From Flavobacterium sp. UBA2787 (GTDB lineage: Bacteria; Bacteroidota; Bacteroidia; Flavobacteriales; Flavobacteriaceae): DNA of 64,000 bases. Both the position numbers and the translations under genes were made by a program. The notes beneath the pieces were generated by a model, which searched no databases, had not been told where the DNA came from, and saw nothing but the letters and a program-made list of their open reading frames with translations. Below, piece by piece: positions 28,094 to 35,752 of this stretch (its first letter is position 1; every line of letters starts with the position of its first letter). Location of the stretch: positions 248,245 to 312,244 of the forward strand of contig DEHZ01000010.1 of assembly GCA_002352205.1 (NCBI GenBank), given 5' to 3'.

Positions 28094-28156
28094 CAAAACA
28101 AAAATCCCTGACACTTACAAAAGTAAACTTTTGACGTGTCAGGGATTTTTGTTTTG
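28094..28156. terminator. Long terminator hairpin at the tRNA-Tyr 3' end
   Basis: A perfect 21-bp stem (28094-28114 with 28136-28156) carries a nested 7-bp stem (CAAAAGT/ACTTTTG) in its loop. Both flanks contain A- or T-rich arms, so it can work in either direction; its main task is to end tRNA-Tyr transcription on the minus strand. It begins right at the tRNA 3' end. Confidence 0.85.
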
Positions 28157-28238
28157 TGGGGAGAGCAGGATTCGAACCTGCGAAGATGTAATCAGCGGAT
28201 TTACAGTCCGCCCTCGTTGGCCGCTTGAGTATCTCCCC
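28157..28238 (-). tRNA. tRNA-Tyr (GTA)
   Basis: On the minus strand this folds into a class II tRNA of 82 nt. Acceptor GGGGAGA pairs with TCTCCCC, the discriminator is A, the anticodon loop is ACTGTAAAT (anticodon GTA), there is a long variable arm and a T-arm GCAGGTTCGAATCCTGC. The 3' CCA is not encoded. A strong hairpin follows immediately. Confidence 0.95.
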
Positions 28239-28255
28239 CCTGCGTTATGCGGTTG

Positions 28256-28285
28256 CAAATATAGAATTGTTTTTACATTGTGCAA
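28256..28285 (-). promoter_or_regulatory. tRNA-Tyr promoter
   Basis: On the minus strand TTG (28285-28283), a 19-nt spacer and TATATTTG (28263-28256). The tRNA 5' end is 17 nt downstream of the box. The layout is identical to that of the tRNA-His promoter. Confidence 0.8.
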
Positions 28286-28345
28286 ACCTTTTTTATTGAT
28301 AATTTTCAATAAATTGATAAGCGTTTGGATATGAGTAGAATAAAA

Positions 28346-28366
28346 AAATCCCCAAATAGGGGATTT
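28346..28366 (-). terminator. Terminator after the TlpA-like lipoprotein gene
   Basis: An 8-bp stem (AAATCCCC / GGGGATTT) with a 5-nt loop and a T-run on the minus strand, 28 nt after the stop. Confidence 0.8.
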
Positions 28367-28393
28367 AATAAACTTTTTTATATTGGTATGAAA

Positions 28394-29524
28394 TTAAGAA
28401 CCTAGTAACTCAATTACTTTAGCTTTTAATTCTTCTCCTCTTAAATCTTTAGCAACAATTTTACCTGATGCATCTAATATAAATACAGCCGGAATACTTT
28501 TTACATTATATTTTTTCGCAATTGGTTCGTTCCAATATTGTAAATTAGAAACTTGTGGCCAAGTTAATTTATCAGCTGTAATGGCATCTTTCCATTTGGT
28601 TTCATCTCCTTCTTTGTCTAAAGACACACCAATAATGTTCAAACCTTTATCATGAAATTCATTATATAAAGCCACAACATTAGGATTTTCTTTTCTACAA
28701 GGGGCACACCAAGAAGCCCAAAAATCAATTATTGTTACTTTTCCTAAAGATTCTTTTAACGAAACCATTTTGCCTTCCGGATTTGGAGCAGAAAATTCCG
28801 GAGCAGTTTTTCCAACTTGTGCAGCAGAAGAATTACCAATCATTTCTCCCACACTTTTTCCTGGTTTGGTTTCTTTTACCGATTTATCAAGACCATTATA
28901 GATTTTTTCAAGTTTTTCAAAATCGGCATCAGGTTGGTAAAGCATACTCTGAATCATCAAGATACAGATGAATGCTTTTGGATTTTCTTCACAAAATGTA
29001 AAATTAAAGTTTTTTTCCTCTTCTTTTAACTTTAAGAAACCATCTCTTAATTGGTTTACAGCAACTGTATCATTTGCTTGAACGGCTGTTTCCATTTTCG
29101 CCTTGTTTACATTTCTGTAATCCTCCATTTTTTTCTGAATCTTACCTTGCTCTTTGTTATATTTGGCAAATTGTTCATTATTGAAAGTTCCGCCAATGAT
29201 AGATTTGTTCACACTATCTTTATAAACTGTTACATTAATTTCTCCATTTTCAAGTACAAAAACCACTTTTCCTTGAACCTCTTCTACTTGTAAAAAATGT
29301 AATACCGGCTCAACAGTAGTTCCTTTGAATTCAAATTTACCATCTGTAACTTTTACAGTATCCACAGACTTAATGCCCATATTTTCATCTTGGGTCTCAA
29401 GAATAACGGATTTACCATTTTCAATTCCTTCAATGGTTCCTTTGATTACAAATTCGTTATCTCCTAATTTATTACAAGCCACAAATAAAGAAGCTGTGAT
29501 AAGCAAAACAATTATTTTTTTCAT
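28394..29524 (-). CDS. TlpA-like thioredoxin-fold lipoprotein with DUF4369-like N-terminus
   Basis: A 376-residue lipoprotein (lipobox ending at Cys17, LFVAC). Residues 25-115 match the beta-rich DUF4369-type domain common in Bacteroidota (FVIKGTIEGIENGKSVILET). A helical linker follows, and then an AhpC/TSA-Redoxin domain with the active site WCAPC (C273, C276). It probably reduces disulfides in the periplasm, for example in cytochrome c maturation or stress response. A -7 box TACTTTTG lies at 29550-29557 on the minus strand. It is single, with its own terminator. Confidence 0.85.
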   Translation of the reverse strand: MKKIIVLLITASLFVACNKLGDNEFVIKGTIEGIENGKSVILETQDENMGIKSVDTVKVTDGKFEFKGTTVEPVLHFLQVEEVQGKVVFVLENGEINVTVYKDSVNKSIIGGTFNNEQFAKYNKEQGKIQKKMEDYRNVNKAKMETAVQANDTVAVNQLRDGFLKLKEEEKNFNFTFCEENPKAFICILMIQSMLYQPDADFEKLEKIYNGLDKSVKETKPGKSVGEMIGNSSAAQVGKTAPEFSAPNPEGKMVSLKESLGKVTIIDFWASWCAPCRKENPNVVALYNEFHDKGLNIIGVSLDKEGDETKWKDAITADKLTWPQVSNLQYWNEPIAKKYNVKSIPAVFILDASGKIVAKDLRGEELKAKVIELLGS

Positions 29525-29549
29525 TTTTTATGATTATAAATTTCGATTG

Positions 29550-29557
29550 CAAAAGTA
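29550..29557 (-). promoter_or_regulatory. -7 promoter box of the TlpA-like gene
   Basis: The minus strand reads TACTTTTG, 25 nt upstream of the ATG; the -33 element is not evident. Confidence 0.5.
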
Positions 29558-29626
29558 TTCAAAAAATCAGACTATTGTTACATGTATTAACTTATTTTTG
29601 ACTTATTAAAAATTATGATTTTTTAA

Positions 29627-29634
29627 TAAATTTG
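29627..29634 (+). promoter_or_regulatory. -7 promoter box of the Gfo/Idh gene
   Basis: TAAATTTG, 54 nt before the ATG at 29689. A second candidate, TATTTTTG, lies at 29593-29600. Confidence 0.45.
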
Positions 29635-29688
29635 GTAGTGATTCGAAGGATTTTAATAACTATTTTTAGCATTTAAAATTCAAAATTT

Positions 29689-30675
29689 ATGTCTGAAATA
29701 AATAATAGCAACAAAACAGTCAAATGGGGAATTATTGGTTGCGGCGATGTAACCGAACGAAAAAGCGGGCCGGCCTATTCTAAAACAGAAGGTTTTGAAT
29801 TATTTGCTGTAATGCGAAGAGATGCAGAAAAAGTAAAAGATTATGCTCTTCGGCACAACGTTCCGCATTATTTTTCAAATGCTGATGAGTTGATAAATCA
29901 TCCTGAAATTAATGCTGTTTACATTGCTACTCCACCCGACACACATAAATTTTATGCTTTGAAAGTGGCACAAGCCGGAAAAATATGTTGCATAGAAAAA
30001 CCAATGGCAGTAGATTATCACGAATGTGAAGAAATTCTGAAAGCTTTTGACGAAAAAAAGTTGCCTTTATTTGTTGCTTATTATAGAAGATCTTTGCCAC
30101 GATTTAATCAAATAAAAGAATGGATTGATACTGATGAAATTGGTAAAATACGTCATATTAGCTGGTATTTAAGTAAAACTCCTTCTCCGATTGATTTAGC
30201 TCAAACTTACAATTGGCGAACTGATGCAAAAATTGCTCCCGGCGGCTATTTTGAAGATTTAGCCAGTCACGGACTCGATTTGTTTGCTCATTATTTTGGA
30301 GAAATAAAGTCGGTTAACGGAATCAGTTTAAATCAACAAAAATTATATTCTGCAAAAGATGCTATCGTAGCTAATTGGTTGCATGAATCGGGAGTAACCG
30401 GTTCAGGAACATGGAATTTTGGTAGTTTTGAACGTAAAGATAAAGTAGAAATTATTGGTAGTAAAGGAAAAATTGAATTTGCTGTTTTTGATGAAGAACC
30501 TCTTTTGCTTACTAATCAAAACGGAACAAAAGAAATCTTTATTGAACATCCGGAAAACATTCAACTTTATCATGTGCAAAATGTGCGGGATCATTTGTTA
30601 GGTGTAATTAATCATCCTTCACTCGGAAAATATGCTGCTCAAACCAATTGGGTAATGGATAAAATAGTGACTTAG
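29689..30675 (+). CDS. Gfo/Idh/MocA-family NAD(P)-dependent oxidoreductase
   Basis: A 328-residue dehydrogenase. The Rossmann motif GIIGCGDVTERKSGPAY is at residues 14-30, the EKP motif of the family is in CCIEKPMAVDY near residue 105, and the C-terminal half has the usual alpha/beta dimer domain (APGGYFEDLASHGLDLFAHYFG). Members oxidise or reduce sugars, inositols or dihydrodiols. The substrate cannot be told from the sequence, and neither neighbour suggests one. The gene is monocistronic. Confidence 0.85.
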   Translation: MSEINNSNKTVKWGIIGCGDVTERKSGPAYSKTEGFELFAVMRRDAEKVKDYALRHNVPHYFSNADELINHPEINAVYIATPPDTHKFYALKVAQAGKICCIEKPMAVDYHECEEILKAFDEKKLPLFVAYYRRSLPRFNQIKEWIDTDEIGKIRHISWYLSKTPSPIDLAQTYNWRTDAKIAPGGYFEDLASHGLDLFAHYFGEIKSVNGISLNQQKLYSAKDAIVANWLHESGVTGSGTWNFGSFERKDKVEIIGSKGKIEFAVFDEEPLLLTNQNGTKEIFIEHPENIQLYHVQNVRDHLLGVINHPSLGKYAAQTNWVMDKIVT

Positions 30676-31008
30676 TTTTAGTGCCTTTATCCGGCTTTAG
30701 GGTTCAAGTTTTTTATTTTTTAGGTGTTTCTTCTAAGCATGGATTGGTCACACAACTAAGAGAAAAACGTTCAATTTTTTTTTCGATTTTATAAAGAGTT
30801 AAGGCTTTGGCTTATAATCTTTTAAATTGATCTGTTTAGGTGCCTATGGTCTTATATCAACAAGAACCCTATTCAAAATGTTTAGGTTTTTTTCATGTTT
30901 AAAAATAATTTTTATTTTAGTTATTTTTGAAACTGAATAATGTGGTAAATGAGAAGTTTAATCTATAAATCCTTATTCCAATCTTATATTAGAACAATTT
31001 TAATCTGT
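30676..31008. other. 333-bp intergenic stretch with no recognisable feature
   Basis: The gap between the convergent oxidoreductase and LRR-protein genes is AT-rich. I see no ORF, clear hairpin terminator or repeat in it. Confidence 0.5.
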
Positions 31009-33489
31009 TTATTCTTTAATAAATCTAGTATTTGAAGTTCCTAAATTTGTATTCACTTTTACAAAGTAATTTCCTGTTTGTAATCTTGATACATCTATTT
31101 TTGAAACAGTATTTGGAATGGCTAAAACTATTTGTCCCAATGGGTTGTAGATTTCAATAGAGTGAATAGAAATAGTGTTCTTAGAATGTAAATTCAAAAC
31201 ATCTTTCACAGGATTAGGATGTAAAGTGAAATATGTTCCAAAATCAAAGTCTTTTATGCTCAAAATCTGGATATTTGTTGTAAAAGTATTAGTAGTAATT
31301 GGAAAATTATAATCAAAATAAATGTTGGCCTCATTACTAAAAGAATCACCAACTTCTAAATCTGATTTAGTTTTAATTTTAAAAACTATATAGCCATCAT
31401 TAGTAGCATCATCAAACGGTAAATTGATTCCTTCAAAAATAAACTCAACTTTATTTCCACTAATTCTGGTGAAAAAATCGTGACTTGAATGCAAAGGAAT
31501 TAAAGTTGTACTATCAAATTTTGCTAAATCAATCATGTCTTTTATCACGATGTTTTCTGCTGGATAATTTCCAGTATTTTCAAACCGAATAACATAATGA
31601 ACGTATTGACCAATTATATCTATATTAACAACAGTTCCTTCTATACAAGTTTTATCATTTGGATCATAAGAACCCACAACAATTTGCTGTAAACCAGAAG
31701 AATTATCTAATGGATGTTCGTCAGTAGAAAATGGTATTATCGTTGCTTTGTAGATTAACATATCTCCAATATTTACTGCAGGAACTTCTGTTGGACTATT
31801 TAAGTTAAATACAACATCAATTATTCTGATTTCATTAGGTTGTAAATTGGTGAAGTTCCATTCTAATGTATCATCTGTTTGATCTGAAAAAATCGGATTT
31901 GATGAAACTAAATCTAATACAAGATTTTGATAGTAAGTTAATGACACAGAACCATTTTCAACTTGATTCCCCTTATTCTTATAAATAATTTTATAATGAG
32001 CATCAAAACCCGGACGAGCAGGTGTTGTAGGAATAAAAACAACTTCTACATCATGATGAATACCATTTGGAGTAATACAAAAATCTTGAGATAAAGGACT
32101 TGTTTGTGTTGGGAAATCAACGATAAAACTTGCTGGATTTATAGTAAAATAGGTTGGATTTTCTAAAATAGGCGTAATAGTATAACTACCTTCTTGAAGT
32201 GGAAAAAAATATTCTCCGGAATTATTTGAGATAAATGCTCCCGAGTTATTTTCGTCAGAAATTGTTAAATTTACGTGTGGAAAATTTACGTCAGAAGAAT
32301 CACAACCATTTATATTAAAATCAAATTTTGTTTCACCATTGACTATAAAATACTCTCCTCCAAGATTGAAATTACAATAGGTTCCAACATTACAATTTTG
32401 GATGGAATAAATATCTAAATAGATAGTAGCAATACTTTCTTCATCTTCATCAACACAAAGGTAAGTTAGGTTTGTATTGTTATGAATATTGAATAAATTA
32501 TTATAGCTACTAAATACGTTATTTGAGCCATTTTTTATATTTAGATAATTTAAATTCAAATTATTTGAACAATTCAAATTATATAAGTTAGTAGAATTTG
32601 AAAAATCAAGTGAAACCAAGTTATTGTTTTGACAATGAAACACTCTTAAGGAATATAAATTAGATAAATCAAGATTGGTTAAGTTATTGTTTTGAACATA
32701 TAATTCCATAATATTATTTGCCTCAGGTAATAATAAGGTAGATAAATTATTGTTGGTTAAATAAATTTGCCAAAGATCTTCAGTTTGAGTTAAATTTAAA
32801 TCTTCTAAATTAGTATCATTTATATAAAGAAATCGCAAATGATTGCTATTAATAGATATATTTGTTAAAGGTGTGTTAGAAATATCTATTCGAAATAATA
32901 TGTGTGAATTTGATAAGTCAAGTGAACTGATATTGTTATTACCAGTACTGAGTTCATATAATTGAGAAGCATTTGAAAGATCTAAAATGGTTAAATTATT
33001 TTCAAAACAAAACAAAGATTGAATATTATTTGGAATAATCAATGAATCTAAAGGATTGAAACTACATGATAAATGACCTAAATTAATAAGATTTTCAAGA
33101 TTTAATGAACTTAATAAATTATTATTGATACTTAGAAGTTCTAAACTTGTGGGTAAAGAATTTATTGTTGTAATTGAATTAAAACTTAAATCTAAATGTA
33201 TTAAGTTAGAAAAGTACTCAATTCCTTCAACAGAATTTATTTTTAAATTTTCATCACAATATTCACAAGACAAATATAAAAAAGCAATCTGTTGAGCTTC
33301 TTCTAATTCAATTTCTCCATTATTATTTAAATCTATTGATGTTACATTATTACTTAAATCATATGCCATATGATTGCTATTATTGGCACTCAATAATATT
33401 GATTTCAAATTATCATCAGGAATATTCACAACTTGAGCTTGATTTATAAAACTGATTGTTAGGCATATTATTAAGCATAATTTCTTCAT
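31009..33489 (-). CDS. Secreted leucine-rich-repeat protein with T9SS sorting domain
   Basis: An 826-residue secreted protein. A signal peptide (LCLIICLTISFINQAQ) precedes about 300 residues of short leucine-rich repeats (LDLSNxxxLxxLxCxxNNLxxLD). Middle beta-rich segments follow, one like a carboxypeptidase-regulatory or SdrD fold (NISNNSGEYFFPLQEGSYTITP) and one DUF11-like repeat region (VVGSYDPNDKTCIEG, FENTGNYPAENIVIKD). The end (FTLHPNPVKDVLNLHSKN ... GNYFVKVNT) is a type A T9SS C-terminal sorting domain. It should be exported and attached to the cell surface, perhaps for adhesion. A -7 box is at 33512-33519. Confidence 0.88.
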   Translation of the reverse strand: MKKLCLIICLTISFINQAQVVNIPDDNLKSILLSANNSNHMAYDLSNNVTSIDLNNNGEIELEEAQQIAFLYLSCEYCDENLKINSVEGIEYFSNLIHLDLSFNSITTINSLPTSLELLSINNNLLSSLNLENLINLGHLSCSFNPLDSLIIPNNIQSLFCFENNLTILDLSNASQLYELSTGNNNISSLDLSNSHILFRIDISNTPLTNISINSNHLRFLYINDTNLEDLNLTQTEDLWQIYLTNNNLSTLLLPEANNIMELYVQNNNLTNLDLSNLYSLRVFHCQNNNLVSLDFSNSTNLYNLNCSNNLNLNYLNIKNGSNNVFSSYNNLFNIHNNTNLTYLCVDEDEESIATIYLDIYSIQNCNVGTYCNFNLGGEYFIVNGETKFDFNINGCDSSDVNFPHVNLTISDENNSGAFISNNSGEYFFPLQEGSYTITPILENPTYFTINPASFIVDFPTQTSPLSQDFCITPNGIHHDVEVVFIPTTPARPGFDAHYKIIYKNKGNQVENGSVSLTYYQNLVLDLVSSNPIFSDQTDDTLEWNFTNLQPNEIRIIDVVFNLNSPTEVPAVNIGDMLIYKATIIPFSTDEHPLDNSSGLQQIVVGSYDPNDKTCIEGTVVNIDIIGQYVHYVIRFENTGNYPAENIVIKDMIDLAKFDSTTLIPLHSSHDFFTRISGNKVEFIFEGINLPFDDATNDGYIVFKIKTKSDLEVGDSFSNEANIYFDYNFPITTNTFTTNIQILSIKDFDFGTYFTLHPNPVKDVLNLHSKNTISIHSIEIYNPLGQIVLAIPNTVSKIDVSRLQTGNYFVKVNTNLGTSNTRFIKE

Positions 33490-33511
33490 TTTATGAATTA
33501 TTTTAAAAACT

Positions 33512-33519
33512 CAAAAATA
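33512..33519 (-). promoter_or_regulatory. -7 promoter box of the LRR-protein gene
   Basis: The minus strand reads TATTTTTG, 22 nt before the ATG. Confidence 0.45.
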
Positions 33520-33599
33520 AACTATTAAATTAAATAATTTCAATTTTTGAAAAGATTGAGTTTACGTAAACTAAAAAATAAAATTGATATACAAAATGT

Positions 33600-35264
33600 T
33601 TACTCTGTCAATTCTCCCAACAATATTCCCGAAACATTCCAAGCACTAAAACTACTACCTTCCGGCAATCCTTGCGGAATTTGAACCCTGATTGTATGCT
33701 TTCCGACAGATAAATCACCCAATTCAATCAACATTGGATTTGTTACCGTACCCGGACACCAATTGGAGCGACTGTAATCAGATGACGATAAACCATTGCC
33801 AAAATTACCTGAGGCCGGATTGAACAATCGGTACGAGCCACAATCTTGTCGCCAAGGAATAAAAGAAAAAGCTAGTTGCTCGTTTAAGTAGATGCTATTT
33901 TTTTTAGGCACAAATTCGTCGCCGTTTTCCCAGCCGCCATGTCCGGTGGTAATGTATCGCAATTGAGCATTTTTAATTGGTTTATCTAACGTAAAAGTTA
34001 CTTCTAAACCTTTTTCATCTGAAAACATGGTTGCATATTCCTGTCCACCCATTTCCATTACGTTGGTAGTATTAAAAAGAGGCAAGGCAAAAGCTGTTTT
34101 TTTAGTTTCGTTTTCTTGCGGATGAATCGTAATTTCTACCGAAACCCGATGGCCGCCTTGATCATAATTTCCGATAAAAGCTCCCACCCACATTTCTTGA
34201 CCACTCAAAATGGGTTGTAATTCTGAAATGTCTTGACGATACGGTACTTCGTTAAACCAATTTTTATCTTTTAATGAGATATGATTATATTGTTTTATTC
34301 CAAAAGGAGTAAAAAATCGCATTAACTCTGTTAACGGTTGATAATCATCCTTTAAAACAACACCTTGATATGATTTTCCATTGCCGTTTTGAAAAATAGG
34401 TAAAGTGTTGATGCCTTTTTCTAAACCATCAAAAAAACTGTTTTTTGCTTTTATAGGAATTACAAACAATGAACCGGTTCGATCATAAGCATCTCCGGTA
34501 GAATTTGTTTTTAATTCGGCAAAAATCGGATTACCATTTTTGATTTCAGGAAATTTCACTTTTCGTAAAATTACTGTTCCATTAGCAAATCGCAAAATAC
34601 TATCATTTGATTTTGATTTATCTGAAAAGTTAATGGTTTCGTTTTCAAAAACAGAAAGTGTGATAAAACGACTTTTCCATAATAAATCACGATAGGTTAA
34701 ACCGTCTGAAAAATTGGAGTTTGGCAAAGCAATTTCAGCAGGTAATTTTTTTAGTTTTTCAATTTTGGTTGCTGTAATAACAAAGTTACCGTTGCGGTTC
34801 ATTTCTAAAACTAATCCCAAATTTTGACCTAAAACAGTTGGAGATCCTTGAACGCTGAGGTCTTTTGTATACCACAATTCAATTGTATTAGAATTGATAA
34901 TGGTTTTTGCTTTTTGGCATTTATAACCTAAAATAGTTTTGGTTTCATTCAACAATTCAAATGTTTGTTTTCCTAATGCTAATGAATCTCTTGTGGCAAT
35001 GGATTTGTTTTGATTTAATTGAGCCGATTGAATTAGTGAAAGTTTTCTACGATCAATATAAGTTTCTTCAAACGGAAAGTTGTTTTTGCCTGGAATAATT
35101 CCCATAGAGGTTACAAAAGTTAACGAAGAATTGGTGAAAACTAAAATAGGATCTTGATTTTCAATTTTAGTTCCGTTGCTCCATTTTTCGTAAGTAATTT
35201 TATAGGATTGTCCTTTTGACGAGAGAATACAAAATAGGAATAAGCAAAACAATATTTTTTTCAT
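33600..35264 (-). CDS. PNGase F-like peptide-N-glycosidase with extra N-terminal domain
   Basis: A 554-residue secreted protein with a signal peptide (LFCLFLFCILSSKGQS). The C-terminal 350 residues match peptide-N4-(N-acetyl-beta-glucosaminyl)asparagine amidase F, including TTGHGGWENGDEFVPKKN, WRQDCGSYRLFNPASGNF and SDYSRSNWCPGTVTNP. PNGase F removes N-glycans from glycoproteins. The N-terminal 180 residues look like a GLPGLI-type domain (TILGYKCQKAKT ... ELWYTKDL), as would be expected for the N-terminal bowl-like domain of Elizabethkingia PNGase F-II. Activity is inferred. A -7 box is at 35297-35304. Confidence 0.85.
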   Translation of the reverse strand: MKKILFCLFLFCILSSKGQSYKITYEKWSNGTKIENQDPILVFTNSSLTFVTSMGIIPGKNNFPFEETYIDRRKLSLIQSAQLNQNKSIATRDSLALGKQTFELLNETKTILGYKCQKAKTIINSNTIELWYTKDLSVQGSPTVLGQNLGLVLEMNRNGNFVITATKIEKLKKLPAEIALPNSNFSDGLTYRDLLWKSRFITLSVFENETINFSDKSKSNDSILRFANGTVILRKVKFPEIKNGNPIFAELKTNSTGDAYDRTGSLFVIPIKAKNSFFDGLEKGINTLPIFQNGNGKSYQGVVLKDDYQPLTELMRFFTPFGIKQYNHISLKDKNWFNEVPYRQDISELQPILSGQEMWVGAFIGNYDQGGHRVSVEITIHPQENETKKTAFALPLFNTTNVMEMGGQEYATMFSDEKGLEVTFTLDKPIKNAQLRYITTGHGGWENGDEFVPKKNSIYLNEQLAFSFIPWRQDCGSYRLFNPASGNFGNGLSSSDYSRSNWCPGTVTNPMLIELGDLSVGKHTIRVQIPQGLPEGSSFSAWNVSGILLGELTE

Positions 35265-35296
35265 GCCAACAATTTGTTTTTGATTAAATGATTATT

Positions 35297-35304
35297 CAAA
35301 TTTA
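35297..35304 (-). promoter_or_regulatory. -7 promoter box of the PNGase F-like gene
   Basis: The minus strand reads TAAATTTG, 33 nt before the ATG. Confidence 0.45.
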
Positions 35305-35362
35305 GCATTATAAATTAATCCCGAAAAGTTTCTACTTCAATTTTGAACACAGAAAACTGCTA

Positions 35363-35752
35363 TCAATCACTCAAAAGGGATTTTAACGTGTCAATTGTCA
35401 ATGGTTTTGAAATAAAACCTTTAATTTCAGAATAGGTGTTAGCTTTGTCTTTATCTACTTGAGAAATAGATGAACTTACAATAAATATGTCGATTTCCTG
35501 AAGCAGAATATTTTCAAATTTGCAATATTCATCCATAAATTCCCAGCCATTCATTACCGGCATTTCTATATCCAATAAAATAATTTGGGGCACAGACGAC
35601 TTATTTTCTATCAAGTTGGTCAAAAATTGAATGGCTGTATAACCATTCTTCTCTACATAAATAGTTTCTGCTAAATCAAGCTTCTCTATGATTTTATGCG
35701 AAATTGTTCGGTATATTGGATCGTTGTCAATAATTAAAACTGATTTTTTCAT
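35363..35752 (-). CDS. Single-domain response regulator
   Basis: A 129-residue receiver domain with no output domain. D61 in LLDIEMPVMNGW is the phosphorylation site, D9 and D11 form the acidic pocket, and GFISKPL carries the conserved lysine. Its start overlaps the stop of the upstream sensor kinase by 4 nt (ATGA), so the two are co-translated and are almost certainly partners. Such CheY-like proteins act by binding other proteins. Confidence 0.9.
   Translation of the reverse strand: MKKSVLIIDNDPIYRTISHKIIEKLDLAETIYVEKNGYTAIQFLTNLIENKSSVPQIILLDIEMPVMNGWEFMDEYCKFENILLQEIDIFIVSSSISQVDKDKANTYSEIKGFISKPLTIDTLKSLLSD

Noticed and set aside
27667-28156. A CRISPR-like array
   Set aside because: The units are 141 bp and similar over their whole length, with no unique spacers and no cas genes.
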